64,000 nt of DNA from Streptomyces galbus (GTDB lineage Bacteria > Actinomycetota > Actinomycetes > Streptomycetales > Streptomycetaceae). The stretch spans positions 433,888 through 497,887 of the forward strand of contig NZ_SZPR01000010.1 of assembly GCF_005280195.1 (NCBI RefSeq). Direction: 5' to 3'. Below the pieces are notes generated by a model. It was not told the DNA's origin. It did no database searches and was given only the letters and a program-made list of their open reading frames with translations. Positions 50,802 through 60,224 of this stretch are shown here, piece after piece. A program made the position numbers and the translations under genes. Each line of letters opens with the position of its first letter. Position 1 is the stretch's first letter.

Positions 50802-52074
50802 GCTGGACGTCCCCGGGCTGCTGGACCTCGACCGGCGGCACGTGTGGCACCCCTACGGTCCGATGCCGGGCAGGGCGGAGCCGCTCGTCGTGGAGTCGGC
50901 GAGCGGGGTCCGGCTGCGTCTGGCGGACGGCTCCGGGGAGCTGGTCGACGGCATGTCGTCCTGGTGGTCGGCGATCCACGGCTACAACCACCCGGTGCTC
51001 AACGAGGCCGCCCGCGACCAGCTGGGCCGGATGAGCCACGTCATGTTCGGCGGGCTCACCCACGAGCCCGCCGTCCGCCTGGCGAAGCTCCTGGTCGACA
51101 TCACCCCCGACGGGCTGGAGCACGTCTTCCTCGCCGACTCCGGGTCGGTGTCGGTCGAGGTCGCGGTCAAGATGTGCCTGCAGTACTGGCGTTCCCTCGG
51201 CCGTCCCGGCAAGCAGCGGCTGCTGACCTGGCGGGGCGGCTACCACGGGGACACCTGGCAGCCCATGTCGGTGTGCGACCCCGAGGGCGGGATGCACGAG
51301 CTGTGGGCCGGGGTGCTGCCGCGCCAGCTCTTCGCGGACCCGCCCCCGGCCGCGTACGAGGAGTCGTACGCGGACCACCTGCGGTCGATGGTCGAGCGGC
51401 ACGCCGACGAACTGGCCGCGGTGATCGTCGAGCCGGTGGTGCAGGGCGCGGGCGGGATGCGCTTCCACTCCCCCGCGTACCTGCGGGTGCTGCGCGAGGC
51501 GTGCGACGCGCACGACGTGCTGCTGGTGTTCGACGAGATCGCCACCGGCTTCGGCCGCACCGGTGCGCTGTTCGCGGCGGACCACGCGGCGGTGACCCCG
51601 GACGTGATGTGCGTGGGCAAGGCGCTGACCGGCGGCTACCTGACGATGGCGGCCGCGCTGTGCACCGCGCGCGTGGCCGACGGGATCTCCCGCGGTGAGG
51701 TGCCGGTGCTGGCGCACGGGCCGACGTTCATGGGCAACCCGCTGGCGGCCTCCGTGGCCTGCGCCTCGATCGGGCTGCTGCTCGGCCAGGACTGGCGGGC
51801 CGAGGTGAAGCGGATCGAAGCCGGGCTGGTCGAGGGGCTGGCGCCGGCCGCGGAGCTACCCGGGGTGCGGGACGTGCGCGTCCTGGGCGCGATCGGGGTG
51901 GTCCAGCTCGACCACCCGGTCGACATGGCGGCGGCCACCCGGGCCGCCGTGGCCGAGGGCGTGTGGCTGCGGCCGTTCCGCGACCTGGTCTACACGATGC
52001 CGCCGTACGTCACCGGGGACGAGGACGTGGCACGGATCGCGCGCGCGGTGTGCGCCGCGGCGCGGGAGGGATGA
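50794..52074 (+). CDS. bioA: Adenosylmethionine-8-amino-7-oxononanoate aminotransferase
   Basis: The 426-residue PLP enzyme has the BioA hallmark HVWHPYG (residues 16-22), [23 protein letters not shown] and the PLP-binding Lys276 in [10 protein letters not shown]. It transfers the amino group of S-adenosylmethionine to make diaminopelargonate. The start overlaps the end of bioB, and its stop lies at the bioD start region, so bioB-A-D form one operon. Confidence 0.96.
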   Translation: MPELDVPGLLDLDRRHVWHPYGPMPGRAEPLVVESASGVRLRLADGSGELVDGMSSWWSAIHGYNHPVLNEAARDQLGRMSHVMFGGLTHEPAVRLAKLLVDITPDGLEHVFLADSGSVSVEVAVKMCLQYWRSLGRPGKQRLLTWRGGYHGDTWQPMSVCDPEGGMHELWAGVLPRQLFADPPPAAYEESYADHLRSMVERHADELAAVIVEPVVQGAGGMRFHSPAYLRVLREACDAHDVLLVFDEIATGFGRTGALFAADHAAVTPDVMCVGKALTGGYLTMAAALCTARVADGISRGEVPVLAHGPTFMGNPLAASVACASIGLLLGQDWRAEVKRIEAGLVEGLAPAAELPGVRDVRVLGAIGVVQLDHPVDMAAATRAAVAEGVWLRPFRDLVYTMPPYVTGDEDVARIARAVCAAAREG

Positions 52075-52076
52075 AC

Positions 52077-52793
52077 ATGCCGATCCTGGTGATCACGGGT
52101 ACCGGCACGGAGGTCGGCAAGACGGTCACGACGGCGGCGGTCGCCGCCGCCGCGCTCGCGGCCGGCCGGACCGTCGCGGTGCTGAAGGCCGCGCAGACCG
52201 GAGTGGGGCCCGACGAGCGCGGGGACGCCGACGAGGTCGCGCGGCTGGCGGGTCCGGTCACGGTGGCCGAGGTGGCCCGCTACCCCGAGCCGCTGGCCCC
52301 GGCGACGGCGGCCCGGCGGGCCGGGCGGGAGCCGGTGCGGCCGGCCGACGTGGCGGAGGCGGCGCAGAAGCTCGCCACCGAGCACGACCTGGTGCTGGTG
52401 GAGGGCGCGGGCGGCCTGCTCGTCCGGTTCGACGAGGCGGGCGGCACGCTGGCCGACGTGGCGGAGCTGCTGCGCGCGCCGGTGCTGCTGGTGGCGTCGG
52501 CGGGCCTGGGCACGCTGAACACCACCGAGCTGACGGCCCGTGAACTGCGGTCGCGCGGGCTGGAGTTGCTGGGGGTGGTGATCGGGAGCTGGCCGGGGGC
52601 ACCCGACCTGGCGATGCGGTGCAACGTCACGGACCTGCCGGAGGTGTCCGGAGCACCGCTGCTGGGCGCGCTGCCCGAGGGCGCCGGGGCCCGGAACCCG
52701 GCCGACTTCCGCGCGACGGCGCCCGGTTGGGTGGCTCCGCGCCTGGACGGGACGTGGCACGCGGAGGCGTTCCGCGAGGCGGCGGACGCCTGA
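52077..52793 (+). CDS. bioD: Dethiobiotin synthetase
   Basis: The 238-residue enzyme closes the ureido ring of dethiobiotin using ATP and CO2. It has the P-loop GTGTEVGKT (residues 8-16), KAAQTGV and EGAGGLLVRF. Two ATGs are present: the first (52071) directly abuts GGGAGGG, while the second lies 6 bases later at proper spacing and gives the usual MPILVITGTGTEVGKT start. It is last in bioBAD. Confidence 0.94.
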   Translation: MPILVITGTGTEVGKTVTTAAVAAAALAAGRTVAVLKAAQTGVGPDERGDADEVARLAGPVTVAEVARYPEPLAPATAARRAGREPVRPADVAEAAQKLATEHDLVLVEGAGGLLVRFDEAGGTLADVAELLRAPVLLVASAGLGTLNTTELTARELRSRGLELLGVVIGSWPGAPDLAMRCNVTDLPEVSGAPLLGALPEGAGARNPADFRATAPGWVAPRLDGTWHAEAFREAADA

Positions 52794-52917
52794 GCACCCG
52801 CTCTGCGGGCCGCTGCGCCGCTCGCACCTCCTCCGCTTCCGCCCGCTGCGGTGCGCGGGGGTGCGGGCGGCGCCCACGGGGGACAATCGACGTAACGGCT
52901 ACCGGAGGAGGTCAGCC

Positions 52918-53580
52918 ATGTCGTCGCGCTCCGTCACCCAGGACGCCGTCCACCACCCCCTCTTCGCCCGCTTCTACGCCCGTCTGAGCCTGAAGCTGGA
53001 GGCCGGCGTCGGCCCGCACCGGGCCGAGCTGCTGGACGGGCTCACGGGAAGGGTCATCGAGATCGGCGCGGGCAACGGGCTGAACTTCGCCCACTACCCG
53101 CCCGCGGTGTCCGAGGTCGTCGCCATCGAACCCGAGCGCACCCTGCGCCAGTTGGCCCGTACGGCGGCGCTGCGCGCGGAGGTGCCGGTGGACGTGGTGC
53201 CGGGCGCCGCGGAGGCGCTGCCGGTCAAGAGCGAGGCGTTCGACGCGGCCGTGCTGTCCCTGGTGCTGTGCAGCGTCCGGGACGTCGGACGGGCGCTCGG
53301 GGAGGTGCGGCGCGTGCTGCGGCCGGGCGGCGAGGTGCGGTTCTTCGAGCACGGCGCGGGCGGCGGGCGGGTGATGCGGCTGAGCCAGCGGGCGCTGGAC
53401 CGCACGGTGTGGCCGCTGCTGTTCGGCGGCTGCCACCTGCACCGGGACCCGCTCGACGCGATCCGGACGGCGGGCTTCGCGCTGGGCCCGCACCGCGACC
53501 TGCTGGTACCGGACACGGGCCCGAGGACGCCCAGCTCGTTCTGCGTGCTCGGCAGGGCGTACCGGCCAGAGCCGGTCTGA
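52918..53580 (+). CDS. Class I SAM-dependent methyltransferase
   Basis: The 220-residue protein has motif I VIEIGAGNGLNF (about residues 45-56), the acidic ribose-binding Glu in VVAIEPE, and motif IV/post-motif LSLVLCSVRDVGRALGEVRRVLRPGG. It fits the Methyltransf_11 group; FFEHGAGGGRVMRLSQRALDRTVWPLLFGGCH resembles phospholipid or small-molecule methyltransferases (METTL7-like), quoted here in parts. The substrate is unknown. GGAGGAGG precedes the ATG. It stands alone after the biotin operon. Confidence 0.85.
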   Translation: MSSRSVTQDAVHHPLFARFYARLSLKLEAGVGPHRAELLDGLTGRVIEIGAGNGLNFAHYPPAVSEVVAIEPERTLRQLARTAALRAEVPVDVVPGAAEALPVKSEAFDAAVLSLVLCSVRDVGRALGEVRRVLRPGGEVRFFEHGAGGGRVMRLSQRALDRTVWPLLFGGCHLHRDPLDAIRTAGFALGPHRDLLVPDTGPRTPSSFCVLGRAYRPEPV

Positions 53581-53684
53581 GCCGGGGGCGGACTCGGTCG
53601 CGGGGAGGATGTCCCCGGTCGGGGCGGTCACATTAGGCTCGGCGCCAGTGCGTCGCCCTGTTCCCCGCGCGCGAGGAGGCCGCC

Positions 53685-54548
53685 TTGTCCACACCTGCTG
53701 CGGAGCACGCCCCCGGCCTGGCCCCGGCCGACGGGATCGCGGCCCGGGCCCGCGGTCTGACCAAGGCGTACGGCACGGGCGAGACGGCCGTGCTGGCGCT
53801 GGACTCGGTCGACGTGGACGTCGTGCGCGGCCGCTTCACCGCCGTGATGGGCCCCTCCGGGTCCGGCAAGTCCACCCTGATGCACTGCCTGGCGGGCCTG
53901 GACACCGTCTCGGCGGGGCGGGTCTGGCTCGGCGACACGGAGATCACGGGGCTGCGGGAGCGGGAGCTGACCCGGTTGCGGCGCGACCGGATCGGGTTCA
54001 TGTTCCAGTCGTTCAACCTGATCCCCACGCTCAGCGCCGCCGAGAACATCACCTTGCCCATGGACATCGCCGGCCGCAGGCCGGACCCCGCGTGGCTGGA
54101 CCAGGTGATCGACGCGCTCGGGCTGCGCGACCGGCTCCGCCACCGGCCCGCCCAGTTGTCCGGCGGCCAGCAGCAGCGGGTGGCCTGCGCCCGGGCGCTG
54201 CTCTCCCGGCCCGAGCTGATCTTCGCGGACGAGCCGACGGGCAACCTGGACTCGCGGGCGGGCCTGGAGGTGCTCGGGTTCCTGCGGCGGGCGGTGGACG
54301 AGCTGGGGCAGACGGTCGTCATGGTGACCCACGACCCCGGTGCGGCGGCCCACTCGGACCTGGTGCTGTTCCTCGCGGACGGCCGGATCGTGGACGAGAT
54401 GGCGCGGCCCACGGCGGAGGCGGTGCTGGAGCGGATGAAACGGTTCGACGTGATCCGCGCGGCGGTCGACGAGACGGGGCGCGGGGCGGACGGGACCGGT
54501 CGCGACCCCGGCGACGGGGGCGGCGCCGGCGGGGAACGGCGGGGCTGA
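53685..54548 (+). CDS. ABC transporter ATPase, MacB/LolD type
   Basis: The 287-residue protein has Walker A GPSGSGKST (residues 56-64), Q-loop MFQSFNLIPTLSAAEN, signature LSGGQQQR (158-165) and Walker B LIFADEP (178-184). The family powers FtsX-like permeases in export or stress response. The TTG start follows GAGGAGG. The last 40 residues are Gly/Arg-rich and not conserved. The FtsX-type permease gene follows after 4 bases. Confidence 0.94.
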   Translation: MSTPAAEHAPGLAPADGIAARARGLTKAYGTGETAVLALDSVDVDVVRGRFTAVMGPSGSGKSTLMHCLAGLDTVSAGRVWLGDTEITGLRERELTRLRRDRIGFMFQSFNLIPTLSAAENITLPMDIAGRRPDPAWLDQVIDALGLRDRLRHRPAQLSGGQQQRVACARALLSRPELIFADEPTGNLDSRAGLEVLGFLRRAVDELGQTVVMVTHDPGAAAHSDLVLFLADGRIVDEMARPTAEAVLERMKRFDVIRAAVDETGRGADGTGRDPGDGGGAGGERRG

Positions 54549-54552
54549 GCCG

Positions 54553-57120
54553 GTGCTCAGGGCGACACTGAGGAGCTTCCTCGCGCACAAGGGCCGTCTG
54601 CTGCTGTCGGCCCTGGCCGTGGTGCTGTCCGTCGCGTTCGTCGCGGGCAGTCTGATCTTCTCCGACACGGTCTCGCGCACCTTCGACCGGCTCTTCGCGT
54701 CGACCGCGGCGGACGTGACCGTGGCGCCGAAGGACGACCTGGGCTCCCGGGTCGCGACCGGCGCGGTGCAGACCGTGCCCGCCGCGCTGGCCGACCGGCT
54801 GGCCCGGGTCCCGGGCGCCGCCTCCGCCCACGCGGACGTCCGCGCGAACAACGTGACGGTGGTGGACGGCCGGCGCCGGTCGCTCGGCTCGACCACCGGC
54901 GCGCCCACCATCGCCACCGACTGGCACGTCACCGACCGCAGCCCGGTCGAGCTGACCTCCGGGCACGCCCCGCGCGGCGCCGGTGAGGCCCTGCTCGACG
55001 CGGACACCGCCGACCGCAAGCACGTGCGGATCGGCGACACGCTCACGGTGATGGCCCAGCCCGGGTCGCTGCGGGTCCGGATCGTCGGCATCGCCACGTT
55101 CACCACGACCAATCCGGGCGCGTCCCTGGTCTACCTCGACCCGCGCGTGGCCGCCGCGGAGCTGCTGGGCTCCCCCGCGCGCGCCACGAGCATCTCGGTG
55201 CAGGCGGCACCCGGCGTGTCCGACGCCCTCCTCGCGCGGCGGGTCGAGGCCGCGGTGGGCCCCGGCGCGTACGACGTGAAGACCGCGGCCGAGCACGCCA
55301 AGTCCTCCGCGGAGCAACTGGGCACGTTCCTCGACGTCATCAAGTACGTGATGCTCGGTTTCGCCGGGGTCGCCGTCCTGGTCGGGATCTTCCTCATCGT
55401 CAACACCTTCTCGATGCTCGTCGCCCAGCGCACCCGTGAGCTGGGACTGCTGCGCGCCCTGGGCGCCGACCGCCGCCAGGTGCGCCGCTCGGTGCTCACC
55501 GAGGCGGTGCTGCTGGGGCTGGTCGGCTCGACGCTGGGCCTCGGGGCCGGGATCGGGCTCGCGGCCGGGCTGATCCGGCTGATGGGCGCGTTCGGCATGA
55601 ACCTGAGGGCCGCCGACATGGTCGTCGGTTGGCCGACCCCGGTGGCGGCGTACGTCGTCGGCGTCGGCGTCACGTTCGTCGCCGCGTACCTCCCGGCCCG
55701 GCGCGCGGCCGGCGTCTCCCCGATGGCGGCGCTGGCGGACGCCGACGTGGCGGGCGTGGGGCGGCCGCTGCGGGTGCGCGCGGTGGCCGGCGCCGTCGTC
55801 GGGGCGCTGGGCGCGGCCGCGCTGGCCGGCTGTGCGGCGGCCTCGCGGACGGCGTCGGCGGCCTCGCTGCTGGGGCTCGGGGTGGTGCTCACGCTCGTCG
55901 CGACGGTGGTCGCCGGTCCGCTGCTGGTGCGGCCGGTGATCCGGGTGCTGGGCGGCGCGTTCCCGGCGCTGTTCGGCCCGGTGGGGCGGATGAGCCAGCG
56001 CAACGCCCTGCGCAACCCGCGCCGGACCGGGGCCACGGCGGCCGCGCTGATGGTGGGCCTGGCGCTGGTGGGCGGCATGTCGGTGGCGAGCGCGTCCATG
56101 TCGGCGTCGTTCGACCAGCAGATCGACCGCACGCTCGGCGCGGACTTCGTGGTGCAGAACGCCAACTTCACCCCGTTCTCCCGGGAGGTCACCGACCGGG
56201 TGCGCGGCACCGAGGGCGTCGGTCTCGTCGTTCGGCAGCGGTTCGCGCCGGTCGCGCTGCGGCTGCCGGACGGCCGTCGGGTGACGACGACCGCCTCCGG
56301 GTACGACCCGCGGGTCGACGACGTCGCCCACGTCACGTACGTCGGGGGCGGCTCGGCCGCGGCCCTCGCGGACGGCGGCATCGGCATGGACGCCGGCTTC
56401 GCGCGCGACCACCACGTGCGGCTCGGCAGCGTGCTCCCGGCGGAGTTCCCGGGCGGCCGGCGCGCCGCGCTGAGGGTCGGAGCGCTCACCGACCAGGACG
56501 CCGCCGAGGGCTTCGGCATGCAGGGCGGCGTCTTCCTGGGCCTGGCCACCGTGGAGCGGTACATCCCGGGCGGCCAGGACACGGCGCTGTACGTCAACGC
56601 CGCCGCCGGCACGGACGCGGACCGGCTGCGGCCGCGGCTGGAGCGGGCCCTGGACGCCTACCCGCAGGTGCAGGTGCGCGACCAGGCGGACTACAAGGAG
56701 CTCGTGCACGACCAGATCGCGGTGCTGCTCTACCTGGTCTACGCGCTGCTCGGGCTGGCCATCGTGATCGCGGTGCTCGGGGTGGTGAACACCCTCGCCC
56801 TGTCGGTGGTGGAGCGCACCCGCGAGATCGGCCTGCTGCGCGCCATCGGGCTGGCCCGGCGCCAGCTCCGGCGGATGATCCGGCTGGAGTCGGTGGTGAT
56901 CGCGGTGTTCGGCGCGGTGCTGGGGCTCGCGCTGGGCCTGGTGTGGGGCGTGTGCACCCAGCGGGTGCTGGCCCTGCAGGGCATGAAGGCGCTGGCGGTG
57001 CCGTGGGGCACGATCGTCGCGGTGGTGGTCGGCTCGGCGGTGGTCGGGGTGGTGGCGGCCCTGCTCCCGGCGCTGCGGGCCTCGCGGATGAACGTGCTGG
57101 CGGCGATCGCGCACGAGTGA
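54553..57120 (+). CDS. FtsX-family ABC transporter permease (855 residues)
   Basis: The protein has an N-terminal membrane helix, a first periplasmic-type domain (about residues 50-245), two FtsX modules with membrane helix groups (about 260-395 and 720-850; LGLLRALGADRRQVRRSVL and IGLLRAIGLARRQLRRMI) and a second extracellular domain between them. This double-FtsX form is typical of actinobacterial MacB-like exporters that handle peptides, lipids or antibiotics. The GTG start is 4 bases after the ATPase stop. Substrate is unknown. Confidence 0.93.
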   Translation: MLRATLRSFLAHKGRLLLSALAVVLSVAFVAGSLIFSDTVSRTFDRLFASTAADVTVAPKDDLGSRVATGAVQTVPAALADRLARVPGAASAHADVRANNVTVVDGRRRSLGSTTGAPTIATDWHVTDRSPVELTSGHAPRGAGEALLDADTADRKHVRIGDTLTVMAQPGSLRVRIVGIATFTTTNPGASLVYLDPRVAAAELLGSPARATSISVQAAPGVSDALLARRVEAAVGPGAYDVKTAAEHAKSSAEQLGTFLDVIKYVMLGFAGVAVLVGIFLIVNTFSMLVAQRTRELGLLRALGADRRQVRRSVLTEAVLLGLVGSTLGLGAGIGLAAGLIRLMGAFGMNLRAADMVVGWPTPVAAYVVGVGVTFVAAYLPARRAAGVSPMAALADADVAGVGRPLRVRAVAGAVVGALGAAALAGCAAASRTASAASLLGLGVVLTLVATVVAGPLLVRPVIRVLGGAFPALFGPVGRMSQRNALRNPRRTGATAAALMVGLALVGGMSVASASMSASFDQQIDRTLGADFVVQNANFTPFSREVTDRVRGTEGVGLVVRQRFAPVALRLPDGRRVTTTASGYDPRVDDVAHVTYVGGGSAAALADGGIGMDAGFARDHHVRLGSVLPAEFPGGRRAALRVGALTDQDAAEGFGMQGGVFLGLATVERYIPGGQDTALYVNAAAGTDADRLRPRLERALDAYPQVQVRDQADYKELVHDQIAVLLYLVYALLGLAIVIAVLGVVNTLALSVVERTREIGLLRAIGLARRQLRRMIRLESVVIAVFGAVLGLALGLVWGVCTQRVLALQGMKALAVPWGTIVAVVVGSAVVGVVAALLPALRASRMNVLAAIAHE

Positions 57121-57186
57121 CAGGGGCGGGGCGTCCGGATGCTGGAATTGCGGGTGTCGCCCCCTGGACCGTGATGGGATCCGTCC

Positions 57187-57609
57187 ATGTCGGAACTGCG
57201 CATACGGGCCGCCGTGCCCGGTGATCTGGACGCCGTGCTCGCCTTCTGGAGGACCGCCGCGGAGGGCACGAGCATCAGTGACGACCGCGACGGCGTGGAG
57301 CGGCTGCTCGCCCGCGACCCGGAGGCGCTGCTGCTCGCGGAGAGCGCGGGTGACCTGGTCGGCACGGTGATCGCCGGGTTCGACGGCTGGCGCTGCCACC
57401 TGTACCGGCTCGCGGTGCACCCCGGGTCCCGGCGCCGGGGCGTCGGCTCGGCCCTGCTGGCGGCGGCCGAGGAGCGCTTCGTACGGCTCGGCGGGCGGCG
57501 CGGGGACGCGATGGTGCTGACCCGCAACGAGACCGCGCACCATGCCTGGCGCGCCGCGGGGTACACGGCGCAGGAGCAGTGGCGCCGGTGGGTCAAGCCG
57601 CTCACCTGA
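57187..57609 (+). CDS. GNAT-family N-acetyltransferase
   Basis: The 140-residue protein has the acetyl-CoA-binding loop VHPGSRRRGVGSALLAAAEE (about residues 77-96), preceded by LYRLAV, and the C-terminal NETAHHAWRAAGYTAQEQW. The substrate is not readable. The ATG lacks a ribosome site; GGGAT lies 6 bases upstream, so it may be leaderless. It is between the ABC operon and the CNNM pair, apparently as a single gene. Confidence 0.87.
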   Translation: MSELRIRAAVPGDLDAVLAFWRTAAEGTSISDDRDGVERLLARDPEALLLAESAGDLVGTVIAGFDGWRCHLYRLAVHPGSRRRGVGSALLAAAEERFVRLGGRRGDAMVLTRNETAHHAWRAAGYTAQEQWRRWVKPLT

Positions 57610-57786
57610 CCGTTCCCCGGGCGGACGAGGCCCATCCCACCGGCTCCTTTGCTCATCCTTTACCATTGACGGGACACTCGGTCCCTCGATGAAAGGTTGT
57701 GAGCGTCCGCCCATGGGCGAGCCTCCCAGTCCGCGCCCTCGCGCGCCCCGCCCTGCCCCGTCCGACCATGGGACGGAGGTGACCCG

Positions 57787-59121
57787 ATGACCGAAGTGCT
57801 CCTGCTGCTGGTGGCGGTCCTGCTGTCGCTGGCCTGCGGCGCCTTCGTGGCCGCCGAGTTCTCGCTGACCACGGTCGAGCGCAGCGAGCTGGAACGCGCG
57901 GTGGAACGCGGTGAGCGCGGCGCCGCCGGCGCCCTCAAGGCCGCGCGCAACCTCACCTTCCAGCTCTCCGGCGCGCAGCTCGGCATCACCGTCACCAACC
58001 TCGTGGTCGGCATGCTGTCCGAGCCCTCGATCGCCAAGCTGATCGCCGGTCCGCTGGAGTCGCTCGGCCTGTCGTCGTCCACGTCGAGTTCGGTCGCGCT
58101 CGTGCTGGGCACGGCCCTGTCGACGGTGTTCCTGATGGTCGTCGGCGAGCTGGTGCCCAAGAACTGGGCGATCTCCTCGCCGCTGGCGGTGGCCAAGCGG
58201 GTCGGCACCCCGCAGCGCTGGTTCAGCGCGGCCTTCCGCCCGTTCATCACCCACCTGAACAACACCGCCAACCGCTTCGTGCGGCGCCTGGGCATCGAGC
58301 CCGCCGAGGAGCTGGCCTCCGCGCGCGGACCCCAGGAGCTGGCCGCCCTCGCCCGGCACTCCGCCAAGGAGGGCGCCCTGGAGCCCGACACCGCCGAGCT
58401 GTTCGTGCGGACCCTGAACCTGGCCGACCTGACCGCGGAGAACGTGATGACCCCGCGCGTCCAGGTCATCGCCCTGGACGCCCAGGCGACCTGCGAGGAC
58501 GTGGCCAACGCGACCCGCGCCACGGGCCTGTCCCGCTTCCCCGTCTACCGCGGCAGCCTCGACTCCGTCGTCGGCACCGCCCACGTCAAGGACGTGCTGG
58601 CCGTCCCCGCCTCCCGCCGCACCCGCGTGCCGGTCGCCGAGATCATGCGCGAACCGCTGCTGGTCCCCGAGTCGCTGACCGTCGACCGGCTCCTGGACCG
58701 GCTGTCCGGCAGGCGCACGATGGCCGTCGTCATCGACGAGTACGGCGGCACGGCGGGCGTGGCGACCCTGGAGGACATCGTCGAGGAGGTCGTCGGCGAG
58801 GTGCGCGACGAGCACGACCCGCACGAGACGCCCGACCTGGCCCCCGCGGGCACGGACGACACGGGCCACGCCCTGTTCTCCGCCGACGGGGCCGCCCGCA
58901 TCGACCAGCTCGCGCGCGTGGGCCTGCGCGCCCCGGACGGGCCGTACGAGACCCTGGCCGGGCTCGTGGCCGCGGAGCTGGGCCGCATACCGGACGTGGG
59001 TGACACCGTCGAGGTCGGCGGCTGGCGCCTGGACGTGGTGGACGCGTCCGGCCGCCGGGCCGCGCGCGTGCTGCTGCACGCGCCGCTCGACGACCAGAGC
59101 GAGCAGGAGGTCGGGAAGTGA
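57787..59121 (+). CDS. CNNM/CorC-type membrane protein with CBS and CorC domains
   Basis: The 444-residue protein has an N-terminal DUF21 region with four membrane helices (about residues 1-190), a CBS pair (about 215-340; MTPRVQVIALD, GTAHVKDVL, AVVIDEYGGTAGVATLEDIVEE) and a C-terminal CorC_HlyC domain (about 355-430). The family takes part in magnesium or cobalt efflux/homeostasis, once called hemolysin C. GGAGGTGACCC precedes the ATG. The next gene encodes a similar protein and overlaps by GTGA, so they may form a heteromer. Confidence 0.93.
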   Translation: MTEVLLLLVAVLLSLACGAFVAAEFSLTTVERSELERAVERGERGAAGALKAARNLTFQLSGAQLGITVTNLVVGMLSEPSIAKLIAGPLESLGLSSSTSSSVALVLGTALSTVFLMVVGELVPKNWAISSPLAVAKRVGTPQRWFSAAFRPFITHLNNTANRFVRRLGIEPAEELASARGPQELAALARHSAKEGALEPDTAELFVRTLNLADLTAENVMTPRVQVIALDAQATCEDVANATRATGLSRFPVYRGSLDSVVGTAHVKDVLAVPASRRTRVPVAEIMREPLLVPESLTVDRLLDRLSGRRTMAVVIDEYGGTAGVATLEDIVEEVVGEVRDEHDPHETPDLAPAGTDDTGHALFSADGAARIDQLARVGLRAPDGPYETLAGLVAAELGRIPDVGDTVEVGGWRLDVVDASGRRAARVLLHAPLDDQSEQEVGK

Positions 59122-60131
59122 CCGCGGTCCAGTTGCTGATCGGGCTGGCGACGCTGGTCGTCAACGCCTTCTTCGTCGGCGCGGAGTTCGCGCTGATCTC
59201 CGTGCGCCGCTCGCAGGTCGAACCGCACGCCGAGGCGGGCGACCGGCGCGCGCGCAGCGTGCTGTGGGGCCTGCAGCACGTCTCGGCGCTGATGGCCGCC
59301 GCGCAGCTCGGCATCACGCTGTGCACCCTGATCCTCGGCGTGGTCGCCGAGCCGGCGATCGCGCACCTGCTGGAGCCGGTGTTCCACGCGGTGGGCGTGC
59401 CGGCGGGCGCGGGCCACGCGGTGTCCTTCGTGATCGCGCTGACGCTGGCGACGTACCTGCACATGCTGCTCGGCGAGATGGTGCCGAAGAACGTCGCGCT
59501 CGCCGAGCCGGTGCGCAGCGCGCTGCTCCTGGGGCCGCCGCTGGTGGCCCTGTCCCGGGCGCTGCGGCCGGTGATCTTCGCGATCAACGCCTTCGCGAAC
59601 GGGCTGCTGAAGCTGTTGCGGATCGAGACCAAGGACGAGGTCACGGCGACGTTCTCGGACGCCGAGCTGGCCCAGATCGTCAAGGACGCCGGTGAGGCGG
59701 GCCTGATCGACGAGGCCGCCCAGGAGCGCCTGCACGACGCGCTGGAGCTGGGCCGGCGCCCGGTGCGGGACGTCGTCCTGCCGCTGGAGCGGGTGGTGTA
59801 CGCCCGGGTGGGCGTCACGCCGGAGGAGCTGGAGGGGCTGGCCGCCGCGTCGGGGTTCTCCCGCTTCCCGGTCGTGGACGAGGGGCGGCGCATCGTGGGC
59901 TACCTCCACGTCAAGGACGCGCTGGACGCCTCGCCGCGGGACGTGCCGTTCCGGCTGCGGGACATGCGGCCCATCGCGCGCGTGCGGGAGACGACGCCCC
60001 TGGACGACGTCCTCACCGCGATGCGCGGCAGCCGCACCCACCTGGCGGCCGTCCTCGGCTCGGACGGCCGCCTGGCCGGCCTGGTCACCATGGAGGACGT
60101 GCTGCAGGAGCTGTTCGGGCAGCGGGTGTAG
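59118..60131 (+). CDS. CNNM-type membrane protein without CorC domain
   Basis: This 337-residue protein has DUF21 with membrane helices (about residues 1-180) and a CBS pair (about 205-335; VVDEGRRIVGYLHVKDAL, VTMEDVLQELFG), but it stops there, lacking the CorC_HlyC domain of its upstream partner. The GTG overlaps the partner stop. The shortened form fits a second subunit in a complex whose cytoplasmic C-domain comes from the other protein. A hairpin terminator follows. Confidence 0.92.
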   Translation: MTAVQLLIGLATLVVNAFFVGAEFALISVRRSQVEPHAEAGDRRARSVLWGLQHVSALMAAAQLGITLCTLILGVVAEPAIAHLLEPVFHAVGVPAGAGHAVSFVIALTLATYLHMLLGEMVPKNVALAEPVRSALLLGPPLVALSRALRPVIFAINAFANGLLKLLRIETKDEVTATFSDAELAQIVKDAGEAGLIDEAAQERLHDALELGRRPVRDVVLPLERVVYARVGVTPEELEGLAAASGFSRFPVVDEGRRIVGYLHVKDALDASPRDVPFRLRDMRPIARVRETTPLDDVLTAMRGSRTHLAAVLGSDGRLAGLVTMEDVLQELFGQRV

Positions 60132-60149
60132 CGCCGCGCAGGACACCGG

Positions 60150-60185
60150 GGTCGGCCCGCGGCCACCGCGTCGCACGGGCCGACC
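60150..60185 (+). terminator. Terminator after the CNNM pair
   Basis: Perfect 10-bp arms GGTCGGCCCG / CGGGCCGACC with a 16-base loop, 18 bases after the stop. Confidence 0.7.
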
Positions 60186-60224
60186 GACCGGCGGGTATGG
60201 AGCCGGGATACGATCGCTGACGCC

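Noticed and set aside
54319..59079. A 1586-codon minus-strand frame opposite the ABC, GNAT and CNNM genes
   Set aside because: It spans several unrelated real genes on the other strand and is a GC-bias artefact.
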